NCBI GenBank assembly: GCA_965116195.1
Contig: OZ220491.1
Span: 3,224,001-3,288,000, forward strand
DNA: 64,000 nt
Direction: 5' to 3'
Source: Aldehydirespirator sp965116195
GTDB lineage: Bacteria > Actinomycetota > Acidimicrobiia > Acidimicrobiales > Aldehydirespiratoraceae
Shown: piece after piece, positions 41,785 to 50,044 of the stretch
Layout: each line of letters opens with the position of its first letter
Position numbering within the stretch: the first letter of the stretch is position 1
The notes under the pieces: generated by a model
Told to the model about the DNA's origin: nothing
The model's database searches: none
The model's input: only the letters and a program-made list of their open reading frames with translations
Translations under genes and position numbers: made by a program

Positions 41785-43673
41785 CACTCCAGTGTGCATC
41801 CGCACGAATTGACTTCGCGGGTGATGACCCCTCGTCCCGTGTCCATGTGGGTGGTACAGGGCATGCAGGGGTCAAAGCTGCGGATGGCCCGCAGTATGTC
41901 GATGCCTTTGATGTCTTCATCGGACACGCTCTCAAGGATCGGAGTGCCCACGATGGCCTGCTCATAAGGGCCGGGATTGTCAAAGGGATCCCTTGGTGAG
42001 GCGTTCCATGTGGAAGGCGTGTTGATCTGGTAGTTGATGAGTCGCCCCTTGTCCATGTGCATGTGATGGGTCAGATAGCCGCGACCCGCCTCCCACACGC
42101 CCACCGAGACCCTCTCGTCACGGGGCACTTTGTACGGTGTTGACACCCTGGTCTCGCCCTTGCGCCAGTATTCAAATGCCTGCAGCAGACAGATCATCCC
42201 GATGGCTGCGGTAAAGGCCACCCCGTAGGCCCGGCCGCGGTTGCGTTCAAAAGCGTTGAGTTTGGTCGGCACCTTCCAGAACAGTTCCGTCTCGGGCAGG
42301 TCATGCGCCGGCAGCAGTATGCGCAGTCCATCTCCGGTGGCTTCGATATAGGGATTGTCGGGTAGTTGCTGTGCCATGGCGGTCGTCCACATACGTCCGT
42401 AGACACCGGTTTCCATGGATATGCGATCCCAGCGCGGGGCCGTGGACCACGAGTACTTCTCCTTGAAGTTCTTGCCCTCGGGTCGGGGGATCGTTTCCTT
42501 GTTCCAGGCGTGGTATGGCGACAGTGGATTGCCCAGCGCATCGGTGGCAAAGCGTTGGTGGCCGTTGTTGGTTGTCCAGTCTTCGTAATAGGAGTGGTCC
42601 ACGAACTCCTCTATGCCCATGTTGATCTCGGTGAGTTTGGTGGTGATCAACTCGCCGTTTTGGATGATGCCCGGTGCTGAATAGCGAGCCTGGCCCCAGA
42701 CATTGATGTTGTCATAGCTGGCGTCATACACCGAAGGGTCATCCCAGATTCCGGTCTGGATGAGGTCAGAGGGCCGGTGACCGACATCGGAATAAGCGGA
42801 GTTTGCCTGCAAAAAGAAGTCCGCGATGTCGTCCCAGATACCGGCCAGTCGTTTGGCGTAGTCGAAGATCTTGCCGAGGTTGGCGTAGTACTCGTTGAAT
42901 GTGGTGGTGCTGACCGTGGTGGAAACACCGCCCGGCACCAGCGTGGAGGGATGCGGATACTTGCCGTACATCAGAGTACACATGGTGCGGGCGATGCGGG
43001 TGTATTCAAGGGACTCCAGATAGATGGATCCCTCCAGTGGGTTGAGGGCATCCATGATGTCTTTGACGGTGACGTACCCGTGGATGTGGGCATGAGGGGC
43101 CAGAGTCTTGGAGGCCAACTCCACGAGTTCGGGGTTGGTGACTGACACGATGGCCGTGGAATAGTCGGGGCCGGCCAGAAGGCCGAGGTGAAGTGGGTGG
43201 TCATAGAACATCTCGGCCACCTCGCCCAGGTTGCGTACGCACACGCCCAGCGGAGGAGGCTGGATGCCAAAAGCCATCTCGATACCCAGCGATGATACCG
43301 AGGCGTGAACCCCGCCGCAGACCCCGCAGGCGCGAGACGAGATGTCGATGGCGTCGCGGGGGTCACGACCTTGCAGGATGATCTCGTAGCCCCGGAACAG
43401 CATCGCCATTGAGTGGGCCTCCACCGCGGTGCGAGTTTCAAGGTCAAGCACGGTGTGGACGGCCAGCGCCCCAGCGACCCGGGTGACCGGGTCAATGCTC
43501 CACTCCCGCAGCCGCGGCGGAGCGGCCAGCGCCCCGGCACTGCTCCTGCTGGTGGCGTTGCGCACAAAGTCCCGTGGCTCGGCCACAGCCAGGGCGTACG
43601 GGTCAGCCACGCCCTCGCGCAGCTGAGCCCGACCGTCTTGGTCAAAGGTGATGGGCAGGTTCTTGAAACACAT
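41784..43673 (-). CDS. hhyL: [NiFe]-hydrogenase large subunit, group 1h
   Basis: 629 aa. It holds the NiFe(CN)2CO active site that splits H2. The N-terminal motif L1 is RACGVCGGVHAS (Cys116, Cys119, His123) and the C-terminal motif L2 is DPCMPCTTH (Cys603, Cys606, His609). A 20-residue tail (610-629, MDTGRGVITREVNSCGCTLE) follows His609 and must be removed by the maturation protease; two extra Cys in this tail are notable. Length and motif style fit the actinobacterial high-affinity group 1h (formerly group 5), which scavenges atmospheric H2 for respiration. It lies downstream of the small subunit on the same strand. Confidence 0.95.
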   Translation of the reverse strand: MCFKNLPITFDQDGRAQLREGVADPYALAVAEPRDFVRNATSRSSAGALAAPPRLREWSIDPVTRVAGALAVHTVLDLETRTAVEAHSMAMLFRGYEIILQGRDPRDAIDISSRACGVCGGVHASVSSLGIEMAFGIQPPPLGVCVRNLGEVAEMFYDHPLHLGLLAGPDYSTAIVSVTNPELVELASKTLAPHAHIHGYVTVKDIMDALNPLEGSIYLESLEYTRIARTMCTLMYGKYPHPSTLVPGGVSTTVSTTTFNEYYANLGKIFDYAKRLAGIWDDIADFFLQANSAYSDVGHRPSDLIQTGIWDDPSVYDASYDNINVWGQARYSAPGIIQNGELITTKLTEINMGIEEFVDHSYYEDWTTNNGHQRFATDALGNPLSPYHAWNKETIPRPEGKNFKEKYSWSTAPRWDRISMETGVYGRMWTTAMAQQLPDNPYIEATGDGLRILLPAHDLPETELFWKVPTKLNAFERNRGRAYGVAFTAAIGMICLLQAFEYWRKGETRVSTPYKVPRDERVSVGVWEAGRGYLTHHMHMDKGRLINYQINTPSTWNASPRDPFDNPGPYEQAIVGTPILESVSDEDIKGIDILRAIRSFDPCMPCTTHMDTGRGVITREVNSCGCTLE

Positions 43674-43738
43674 TGCGGATCAGCAGGCCTTCATTCAGTT
43701 GGTGGTTTCCGGGGGTTCCGGGTTGGTCATTGGTCGTT

Positions 43739-43827
43739 TGGTTGTTCGGGTTTGATCGGTTGAGGTTGGGGTTCGTTGGGTGTTCGGTTGTTGGTTGTTC
43801 GGGTTTGATCGGTTGAGGTTGGGGTTT
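43739..43827. repeat. 55-bp direct repeat between the hydrogenase subunit genes
   Basis: ggttgttcgggtttgatcgg...gaggttgggg occurs at 43739 and 43794. The whole 257-bp gap (43674-43930) is composed of gttcgggg/ttgg-type low-complexity sequence. Confidence 0.8.
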
Positions 43828-43930
43828 GGTTGGTTGTTCGTCGGGGTTCGGGTATTGCGGGGTTGACAGGGAGTTCGGGGTTGGTCAGAGGTTGGCGGGT
43901 TCGGGGTGGTGTTCGCGGTCGGGTTGTGAC

Positions 43931-45166
43931 TTACCGGCCGCCTTCGTGGGAGTGCTGCTTGCGTGAGTAGAGCCGGTGGATGAGGCGCTCGGTACCGACG
44001 GGCTGGGTTTTGTAGCGACTCCAGCCGCTGGGCAGGTCACGGCTGTCGTGCCAGCGCCGCGACCGCATCTTGTCACTCATGGACAAATGGCGCATCCGAC
44101 GAATGAACCCGCCCATCACCCGGTTGGTGTTGGTTGACAGCAGTGCGCCGGGCGGACGTTCGTAGATGGGTGAGAACTTGTCGGGGAAGCCCGGCATCGT
44201 GCAGCCGATGCAGATACCACCCATGTTCATGCAGCCGCCGTGGCCGTCAACGATGCCACGCTCGGCGATGTTGCATTGCACGACCGGCCCCCAGCAACCC
44301 AACTCCACGAGGCACTCCTTGTCACCATAGGAATGGGCGAAAACACCCTCCTCGTAGTAGCCCGCCCGTGGGCAGTGGCGATGGACGGTCTCGGTGAACA
44401 GCCAGGCGGGACGACCAAGTTCGTCGAACTCGGGCAGCGGGGCCAGACCGTTTAGGAACAACAGTGCGGCGGCGGCTGTCTCGGTGATGTTGTCTCCCAC
44501 CGGTGAGCAGCCCGGAATGTTGATCACCGGCAACCCCAGTGTCGAGCGATAGTCCTTGCCCAGATGATCCATCACCCCCATGGCGTTGGTCGGGTTGCCG
44601 TGCGCTGCGGGAATACCGCCCCAGCAGGCGCAGGTACCGATTGACAGCACCGCGGCTGCGCCGGGGGCCATCCGGTCCAACCATTCCAGACTGGTGATCT
44701 GGCGGCCATCTTCGGGGTCTTCACCCAATCCCATCCAGTAGCCGTACTCACCCGAGACGGTCTCGTCCATGATTGACCCCTCCCAACAGATCAGGTAGGG
44801 GGCATCGAGCTTGCCCTCAGCCGCAAGGCGCAGGTTTTCGATCCACTCGGGTCCGGATTCCACGGACAGCACGGTGTGTACCAGTTCGATGCGGGGCAGT
44901 CCCGGCACGCGACCCGTCAGCAGGTCTTCCACCCGGGGGTGGGTGGCACCGGAGATGGCGATGGTGCATCCGTCACAGCTGGCACCCACGATCCAGAACA
45001 GGTAGGCCTTTTCCAGCGGCCCCTGCGACACCAGTTCTGATCGCTTGGGTCGGCGGGAACTTCGCAGAGCCACAGGTGCCAGCGGGTCATCGGCGTCAGT
45101 GATGAGTGGCTTCGCCTGGAGTTCGCCGTGTGACGATGTGGGTACAACCTTGGTGTACTGGGTCAC
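43931..45166 (-). CDS. hhyS: [NiFe]-hydrogenase small subunit, group 1h
   Basis: 411 aa from GTG 45166 (VTQYTKVVPTSSHGE), which has aggagg 8 nt upstream; a GTG nine bases earlier is too close to that site. It carries the Fe-S relay that takes electrons from the active site. WIVGASCDGCTIAISG contains the first proximal-cluster Cys pair. GTCACWGG, INIPGCSPVGDN, HRHCPRAGYYEEG, CLVELGCWGPVVQCN and GGCMNMGGICIGCTMPGFPDKF supply the other ligands. There is no Tat signal, so the enzyme faces the cytoplasm, as for other group 1h enzymes. It is the first gene of the minus-strand operon. Confidence 0.95.
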   Translation of the reverse strand: MTQYTKVVPTSSHGELQAKPLITDADDPLAPVALRSSRRPKRSELVSQGPLEKAYLFWIVGASCDGCTIAISGATHPRVEDLLTGRVPGLPRIELVHTVLSVESGPEWIENLRLAAEGKLDAPYLICWEGSIMDETVSGEYGYWMGLGEDPEDGRQITSLEWLDRMAPGAAAVLSIGTCACWGGIPAAHGNPTNAMGVMDHLGKDYRSTLGLPVINIPGCSPVGDNITETAAAALLFLNGLAPLPEFDELGRPAWLFTETVHRHCPRAGYYEEGVFAHSYGDKECLVELGCWGPVVQCNIAERGIVDGHGGCMNMGGICIGCTMPGFPDKFSPIYERPPGALLSTNTNRVMGGFIRRMRHLSMSDKMRSRRWHDSRDLPSGWSRYKTQPVGTERLIHRLYSRKQHSHEGGR

Positions 45167-45191
45167 GGGTGCCACCTCCTGAGAGTTGCTG

Positions 45192-45227
45192 TTGACACGA
45201 TCACCCTAACACTAAGTGCGAATCGCA
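45192..45227. promoter_or_regulatory. Divergent promoter/operator region of the hydrogenase locus
   Basis: Only 119 bp separate the two divergent start codons (45166 and 45286). TTGACA (45192-45197) with TAAGTG 15 bp later could drive the plus-strand genes. The palindrome TGCGAATCGCA (45217-45227) is perfect around its central base and is a good operator candidate, for example for the PadR protein encoded nearby. Binding is inference. Confidence 0.4.
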
Positions 45228-45285
45228 TCTAGGGGAAGTATCAGGCTAGAGTGTTCACACTGCTTCGGGCACTTGCGGAGGGTAT

Positions 45286-45552
45286 ATGTCAACAGGATGG
45301 GTCATCGGCTACTTGATTGGTGGCGTACTGATACTGGCGGTGGTCGTGCTGCTGCTGCTCATGATCCGCGGCGCTCATCGTGCCGCATTGCAGGCGGAGT
45401 CGATTCTGTCTGCGTTGCAGGAGTGCCGCGACAACACTGCACCTTTGTGGGCAGTCAACGATGTGAACAATGCCATTGAGCGGATCACCGACGGAGCCGG
45501 CACGGTGCGGGAGCAACTTGCGGCCAGAGCCGGGACAAACGGTGCGCACTGA
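45286..45552 (+). CDS. Small membrane protein with helical tail (A)
   Basis: 88 aa, ATG 45286 after gcggaggg. One transmembrane helix (GYLIGGVLILAVVVLLLLMIRG) is followed by an amphipathic helix (ALQAESILSALQECRDNTAPLWAVNDVNNAIERITDGAGTV). It is the first plus-strand gene of the hydrogenase locus. The next two genes have the same plan. They may anchor the soluble hydrogenase to the membrane or pass electrons to quinone; this is inference from location only. Confidence 0.75.
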   Translation: MSTGWVIGYLIGGVLILAVVVLLLLMIRGAHRAALQAESILSALQECRDNTAPLWAVNDVNNAIERITDGAGTVREQLAARAGTNGAH

Positions 45553-45606
45553 CGCGGCCTCTCACTCGGACATGTCAGCAGGCACGGTAAAAGTCAGGAG
45601 TCGAAG

Positions 45607-45984
45607 ATGAGCACGAATGCCATGTGGTGGCTGACCCTGTTGTTGGGTTTGGTGGTCTCTCTGGTTGCGGTGCTGCTGTTGCAGATTTTCTATCGCAAGT
45701 TGCGCCGCATCGAAGCGGGATCGGCGGCTATCTGGGAGACAGGCAAGCAGGTGGCGCGCAACACCGCCACCACTTGGATGCTGCAACAGACCACGGTGCG
45801 CCTGGATGCACTCACAGATGAGGCCCTCAGACATGATGCCTTCCTGGACGGGGCACTGGCTGATGCCAACGCCAACGCCAACGCCGCCAAAGCAGATGCC
45901 AACGCAACCCCGGTTGGGAACGTGCTGGCGGATGCCACCACGTCTTCGCCAAGCCGGGATGTCCCGGAAAGTCGAGACGCCTGA
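45607..45984 (+). CDS. Small membrane protein with helical tail (B)
   Basis: 125 aa, ATG 45607 after aggag. A transmembrane helix (WWLTLLLGLVVSLVAVLLLQIFY) is followed by AGSAAIWETGKQVARNTATTWMLQQTTVRLDALTDEALRHDAFLD, similar in layout to protein A (a Trp-containing amphipathic helix), and an Asn/Ala-rich tail (DANANANAAKADANA). Its stop overlaps the next start as TGATG, so translation is coupled. Confidence 0.75.
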   Translation: MSTNAMWWLTLLLGLVVSLVAVLLLQIFYRKLRRIEAGSAAIWETGKQVARNTATTWMLQQTTVRLDALTDEALRHDAFLDGALADANANANAAKADANATPVGNVLADATTSSPSRDVPESRDA

Positions 45985-46247
45985 TGCGAACACTGCTTGT
46001 GATTCTGACCGTGGTTGAGGTGTTGGTTTTTGTCGGTGCGCTGGCCGTTTACCTGGTGGCGATAGCAAGATCGCTGCGGCGGATCTCGCAGTCACTCGGC
46101 AAGGTCACTTTCGGCGTGCGTGCCATTGAGACGCAGTGCGCCTCGGTCGGACCCTCGGTCACCCGCATCAACGAGCAACTAACCGTGATCGCAGGAGCCC
46201 TCAAGGGTGTCACGGGCAAAGCTGAGAGTCTTGGTGAAGGGTCGTGA
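45984..46247 (+). CDS. Small membrane protein with helical tail (C)
   Basis: 87 aa. A transmembrane helix (LLVILTVVEVLVFVGALAVYLVAIA) is followed by SLRRISQSLGKVTFGVRAIETQCASVGPSVTRINEQLTVIAGALKG, predicted helical. The start overlaps the preceding stop. The gene ends TCGTGA, where the TGA overlaps a GTGAGTAC that matches the start of the gene at 46362, which suggests that the original coupling was GTGA before repeats expanded between the two genes. Confidence 0.75.
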   Translation: MRTLLVILTVVEVLVFVGALAVYLVAIARSLRRISQSLGKVTFGVRAIETQCASVGPSVTRINEQLTVIAGALKGVTGKAESLGEGS

Positions 46248-46361
46248 GTACTGTGATGGCATCTGAGGATGTCACGGGCAGGACTGAGCGTCTTGCGACA
46301 GCCCGTGAGTCTTGGTGACAGCCCGTGATTGGTGACAGCCCGTGAGTCTTGGTGACAGCCC
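46244..46361 (+). repeat. Repeated copies of the next gene's start site
   Basis: GTGAG or GTGAT preceded by cagccc or gggtc occurs at 46244, 46305, 46325 and 46342, before the true start at 46362. The first interval is 61 bp (gtcacggg...gagcgtctt repeats); the rest are 17-20 bp. The 46244 copy reads MSTVMAS then stop, matching MSTAAAS of the real gene. Confidence 0.85.
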
Positions 46362-46814
46362 GTGAGCACTGCGGCGGCATCACCGAAGTCGGACGCATTG
46401 GCTGCCCTTTACTGGCGCAGCGAGATTCTTCAGGTCATGTACTGGCTGAGGGGAGAGGGATTCGGCGACCTGGTTGATCCAGGCCTGATTGAGCGCTTTC
46501 TGGGAGTGGACGCAGCTATTGGTATGACGTATCTGGATCGTCTGGTTGATGAGGAATACCTGGTGCGTGATGGTGACTGGTACGCATTGTCGGCTTTTGG
46601 CTTGGAGCGCGGTGCCCGAGAGTTCCAGGAGGCTTTTGCTGATCTCACCAGGCCGACCCACGGCGAGTGCAGCGACGACTGTTGGTGCCACGCCTCCGTG
46701 GATGAGGCCGAGGCATGCCTGGCGCACCGTTGGCACCATGACCATGCTGATGGCTCGCAGGCTCACGACCACAGGTCCGACCCGTACGACCCGGAAGACC
46801 ATCGTGGCTGCTGA
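46362..46814 (+). CDS. Winged-helix-like protein with His/Cys-rich tail
   Basis: 150 aa, GTG 46362. The N-terminal ~95 residues look like a winged-helix domain (ALYWRSEILQVMYWLRGEGFGDLVDPGLIERFLGVD ... YLDRLVDEEYLVRDGDWYALSAFGLERGAREF). The C-terminus is metal-site-like: ECSDDCWCHAS, then CLAHRWHHDHADGSQAHDHRSD and a final HRGC. In a hydrogenase maturation operon this suggests nickel binding, either as a sensor or as a store feeding the CooC-type ATPase two genes downstream. It overlaps the PadR gene by 11 bp. Confidence 0.7.
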   Translation: MSTAAASPKSDALAALYWRSEILQVMYWLRGEGFGDLVDPGLIERFLGVDAAIGMTYLDRLVDEEYLVRDGDWYALSAFGLERGAREFQEAFADLTRPTHGECSDDCWCHASVDEAEACLAHRWHHDHADGSQAHDHRSDPYDPEDHRGC

Positions 46815-47289
46815 GCGAAGTGACGAGTTGCCGAGGCGGTTTCTGCTCGCGTTCTTGCTGCTGAGCCTGCAACGTGGCGGCACTTCCTACGGTTACGAAC
46901 TCTACGAGATGGTCAGTTCCCTGGGGGTCTCAGCCGATCTGGCCGCGGTCTATCGCAGTCTGCGCACCATGCAACAGCGTGAGCTGGTGGCCTCACATTG
47001 GGTGTCGTCGGACTCCGGTCCGGACCGGCGCCTTTATTCACTCACCGGTGCCGGGCAATCCGCAGCAGCAGCGGCTGCCGCAGAACTCACCGCAGCACGT
47101 GACCGTCTGTCCGCCGCCCTGGAGTTCTTTGGGACATCAGCAGGCAACGGCGCAGCAGGTACTGTTGCTGTTCGCGGTGCAAGTGCCCGCAATGCAAGTG
47201 CTCGCAATGCCTCCACACGACCCGTTGACGCAAGCGGCAGCGCAGATTCTGTGTCACACGGCTCACTTCCTGCAGGTTCGGTGCGATGA
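46804..47289 (+). CDS. PadR-family transcriptional regulator
   Basis: 161 aa from GTG 46804. The PadR winged helix is clear: FLLAFLLLSLQRGGTSYGYELYEMV (usual LLxLLxxGPxHGYEI) and then DLAAVYRSLRTMQQRELVASHWVSS and DRRLYSLTGAG. The C-terminal ~60 residues are Ala/Ser-rich with little predicted structure (ASARNASARNASTRP). It may control the divergent hydrogenase promoters. Its stop overlaps the next ATG (ATGA). Confidence 0.85.
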   Translation: MAAERSDELPRRFLLAFLLLSLQRGGTSYGYELYEMVSSLGVSADLAAVYRSLRTMQQRELVASHWVSSDSGPDRRLYSLTGAGQSAAAAAAAELTAARDRLSAALEFFGTSAGNGAAGTVAVRGASARNASARNASTRPVDASGSADSVSHGSLPAGSVR

Positions 47290-48170
47290 GGGTTGCGGTG
47301 GCGGGCAAGGGCGGTGCCGGCAAGACCACAATCTGTGCCACAGCGGCCCGCCTGACGGCCAGAAGAGGCCTGCGAGTGGTGGCTATTGACGGCGACAGCA
47401 ATCCCAATCTGCACTCAGCCATCGGAGTTGACGGCTCGGCATTACCGGCGTTTTTGCCGGTGTCGCTGGTGTCGCGTCGCTTTGACGGGCCCCGGCTGCG
47501 TGTTGGTGTCACGGAAGTGCTGCAACAGTATTCGGTGGCCGCAGCCGACGGTGTTCGTGTGGTTCGCATGGGAATGCCCCAGCACGCCGATGAGGGCTGT
47601 ATGTGCTCGGCCCACGCCACCGTGAGTGCTTTTTTGTCCGATCTCGGTGACAGTGTCGGCACGGTCACCTTGCTGGACCTGGAGGCATCGCCCGAACACC
47701 TGAGCCGGGGTACCGCACGCCATTGTGACCTGCTGCTGTTGGTGACCGAACCCTATTACCGGTCGTTGGAAGCGGCGCGATTGCAGGCTTCGCTGGCAGC
47801 CGAGACCGCCATCAACCGGGTGGCGGTCGTGGCCAACAAGTGCCGTGACCCCTCAGATACTGATGCCATCAAGGAGTACTGCACGCGTCATGGACTGGAA
47901 CTGCTCGGCGTGTTGCCCTGGTCCGAGGCTGTACTCAGTGCGGATGCCCAGACTCGGTCACTGCTGGACCACGATCCCAGCGATGCCTTGGTCACAGGCA
48001 TAGACACGCTGTTTGCGACCCTCGTGGGTGAAGTGAGCGAGGCGAGCGAGGTGGGGGAGGTGCCCGACGGTGCGGGGTGCCGACCCCGACCCCACGACCA
48101 CGAACAGGTTCCAGGCACTGCGGGTGGCTTGAGCGGCTCGGATCACTCGTTGGCCGAGGTGACGCTCTGA
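47286..48170 (+). CDS. CooC-type nickel-insertion ATPase 1
   Basis: 294 aa. A P-loop ATPase of the MinD/CooC class: deviant Walker A GKGGAGKTT (7-15), DGDSNPNLH switch region at about 35-43, and the metal-binding CXC motif as CMC (Cys105, Cys107) in EGCMCSAHATVSAFL. CooC dimers bind Ni through this motif and deliver it to metalloenzymes. As no HypB is visible in the window, it may perform nickel insertion into the hydrogenase. The C-terminus (after about 250) is low-complexity. It ends GTGACGCTCTGATG, the junction that is duplicated three times downstream. Confidence 0.85.
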   Translation: MRVAVAGKGGAGKTTICATAARLTARRGLRVVAIDGDSNPNLHSAIGVDGSALPAFLPVSLVSRRFDGPRLRVGVTEVLQQYSVAAADGVRVVRMGMPQHADEGCMCSAHATVSAFLSDLGDSVGTVTLLDLEASPEHLSRGTARHCDLLLLVTEPYYRSLEAARLQASLAAETAINRVAVVANKCRDPSDTDAIKEYCTRHGLELLGVLPWSEAVLSADAQTRSLLDHDPSDALVTGIDTLFATLVGEVSEASEVGEVPDGAGCRPRPHDHEQVPGTAGGLSGSDHSLAEVTL

Positions 48171-48391
48171 TGTGTGTTGGTGTTTTCGTTCGGGGTGTCC
48201 GACCAGGCAGGATTGCGGGCTTGCGTCGTCAGGTGACGCTCTGATGTGTGTTGGTGTTTTCGTTCGGGGTGTCCGACCAGGCAGGATTGCGGGCTTGCGT
48301 CGTCAGGTGACGCTCTGATGTGTGTTGGTGTTTTCGTTCGGGGTGTCCGACCAGGCAGGATTGCGGGCTTGCGTCGTCAGGTGACGCTCTG
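48170..48391 (+). repeat. Three 74-bp repeats, each a coupled 24-codon mini-ORF
   Basis: Units start at ATG 48170, 48244 and 48318. Each encodes MCVGVFVRGVRPGRIAGLRR plus QVTL and ends in TGATG, overlapping the next ATG by one base; the last TGATG gives the hypC start at 48392. The opening MCVG equals the start of HypC and the ending VTL equals the end of the upstream ATPase. The copies are identical in sequence as far as I can see. Confidence 0.92.
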
Positions 48392-48673
48392 ATGTGTGTT
48401 GGTATTCCTGCTCAGGTGGTGGAACTGTGGCCTTCGGGTGCCCACAGCGCCATTGTTGACGTGGACGGAGCACAGCGAGAGGTCAACACCATCCTGGTGG
48501 ATGACGAACCAGACGATGAACCGTTGGCGATCGGCGACTGGGTGCTGCTGCATGTTGGGTTCGCCATGTCCAGGATTGATGCCGACGAGGCGGAGGCGAC
48601 CCTGGCATTCGTGCGCGAGCTGGGATCGGTTTACGAAGAGGAGATCGAGGCCTTTGGCAGCGACCTGCCATGA
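48392..48673 (+). CDS. hypC: Hydrogenase maturation chaperone HypC
   Basis: 93 aa. MCVGIPAQVVEL is the family start; Cys2 carries the Fe(CN)2CO unit between HypD and the large subunit. VDVDGAQREVNTILVDDE and AIGDWVLLHVGFAMSRIDADEAEATL complete the OB-fold and helix, a full-length HypC. Start codon overlap with the preceding mini-ORF makes its translation depend on ribosomes that have read through three short frames. Confidence 0.93.
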   Translation: MCVGIPAQVVELWPSGAHSAIVDVDGAQREVNTILVDDEPDDEPLAIGDWVLLHVGFAMSRIDADEAEATLAFVRELGSVYEEEIEAFGSDLP

Positions 48674-48690
48674 CCTCGACATCCACAGCA

Positions 48691-48790
48691 ATGGTTGATC
48701 GCAGCCGGGATCCCGACGCAGCTGTGATTCCCGGTTGCGGCTTTGGTTGATCGCATCCGTGGTTGATCGCAGCCGTGATTGATTGCAGCC
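48691..48790 (+). repeat. Start-site copies before the SIS-domain gene
   Basis: atggttgatcgcagccggga at 48691 encodes MVDRSRDPDAAV then drifts to a stop. The same segment recurs as gtggttgatcgcagccg (48759) and gtgattgattgcagccg (48775), the last being the open start IDCSRDPVAAAM. Intervals are 68 and 16 bp. Confidence 0.75.
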
Positions 48791-49815
48791 GTGATCCGGT
48801 CGCAGCCGCGATGTGGCTGGCCCGGGCTTTCAACAACGGGCGCAGGCTGTGCGTGTGGGCTCCTGATGCAGCCGACCATGCCCATCATGTGGCCGTGGAG
48901 TTTGTGCATCCCGTGGTGGCAGGGACACGCCCCCTGGCAGCGATGGTCGCCGACTCCGCGACTTGGGCCGGCACCAGCGATGCCAGGCTGGTGATCGGCG
49001 AGCCGGACAACGCTGCGGATCTGGCCATCTCGACCGAGCACCCCGACACTGCTGTGGTACTGACCTACCACCTGCTGTGGGAGTTGGTGCAGGTGGCACT
49101 TGAGCATCCAGGGCTGGTTGGTGGCACCAGCACCGCAGGTGGTGACTCAACCGGGTTCCTGTACCCGTTCCTGGATGCGTCCGAGGTTGACGAGACGTCG
49201 CTGCAGGAGGCTCTGCAGGCTTCGGCGCACTCCAAGTGTCGTGAATCCGAGCAGTTGACTCAGCAGTCGTTGGAGTCCAACCGCGCCACGCTGAGCGCTG
49301 CCGCCGAGGCCGTGGCGCGCACGGCTACGTCCGGCGGACGGGTGCTGGCCATGGGCAACGGAGGCAGCGCCACCGATGCCGCTCGACTGGTGCGACTGTT
49401 GCGCTTGGGGCAGGTGCTGGCCGAGCCGCTCTGCTCGGACTATGCAATCGCCACAGCACTGGCCAACGACCTCGGTGCTGAACACATCTTCTCCAGGCAG
49501 ATCAGCGCTCTGGCACAGCCCGGCGATGTGTTGGTGGGTTGCAGCACAAGTGGCGCTTCCCGGAACCTTCTGGCCGCGTTTGACCAGGCGGCGGGCATGG
49601 GGCTCACCACGGTGGGCGTGAGCGGCTACGGCGGTGGGGCTTTTGTTGACCACCCGAGCGTGCATCACAGCCTTGTCGTACAGTCGTTGTCGGTGCACCG
49701 GATCCAGGAAGCCCAGACCGCACTGCTGAGCGCCCTGTGCGAGCAGGCCGTCAACTCGCTCAACTCGCTTGGTTTCACTCAGGCTGCACAACAACCCGAC
49801 CCGATACACCAGTGA
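48775..49815 (+). CDS. SIS-domain protein (phosphoheptose isomerase-like)
   Basis: 346 aa from GTG 48775 (a TTG at 48763 is also open). The C-terminal half is a SIS domain of the GmhA type: GGRVLAMGNGGSATDAARLVRLL, LGAEHIFSRQISALAQPGDVLVGCSTSGASRNLLAAF and TTVGVSGYGGG. The N-terminal half (AMWLARAFNNGRRLCVWAPDA ...) is a second alpha/beta domain. Such genes recur between hypC and hypD in actinobacterial hydrogenase loci, but the substrate in maturation is unknown. The stop codon lies in the first unit of a 21-bp repeat. Confidence 0.82.
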   Translation: MIDCSRDPVAAAMWLARAFNNGRRLCVWAPDAADHAHHVAVEFVHPVVAGTRPLAAMVADSATWAGTSDARLVIGEPDNAADLAISTEHPDTAVVLTYHLLWELVQVALEHPGLVGGTSTAGGDSTGFLYPFLDASEVDETSLQEALQASAHSKCRESEQLTQQSLESNRATLSAAAEAVARTATSGGRVLAMGNGGSATDAARLVRLLRLGQVLAEPLCSDYAIATALANDLGAEHIFSRQISALAQPGDVLVGCSTSGASRNLLAAFDQAAGMGLTTVGVSGYGGGAFVDHPSVHHSLVVQSLSVHRIQEAQTALLSALCEQAVNSLNSLGFTQAAQQPDPIHQ

Positions 49816-49938
49816 CCCGACCCGATACACCAGTGACCTGACCCGATACACCAGTGACCTGACCCGATACACCAGTGACCTGACCCGATACACCAGTGAC
49901 CTGACCCGATACACCAGTGACCTGACCCGATACACCAA
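49796..49938. repeat. 21-bp tandem repeat (about 6.5 copies)
   Basis: Units of gacccgatacaccagtgacct, starting in the last codons of the SIS gene. There are no spacers. The reverse strand gives a VYRVRSL-type periodic frame that is not a gene. Confidence 0.95.
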
Positions 49939-50044
49939 TGAGTTGTTCGCACCCGCCAGGGAGCAATCGAGCCATGAGCAATAGCAGCCGTCCTACTGCG
50001 GCAACTTGTGGTGTACGCAATAGAGACTTGACGATCAAGGCGAT

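Noticed and set aside
49147..49938. Minus-strand 263-codon frame opposite the SIS gene
   Set aside because: Its first part is the 21-bp repeat read in reverse (VYRVRSL units) and the rest mirrors the SIS domain.
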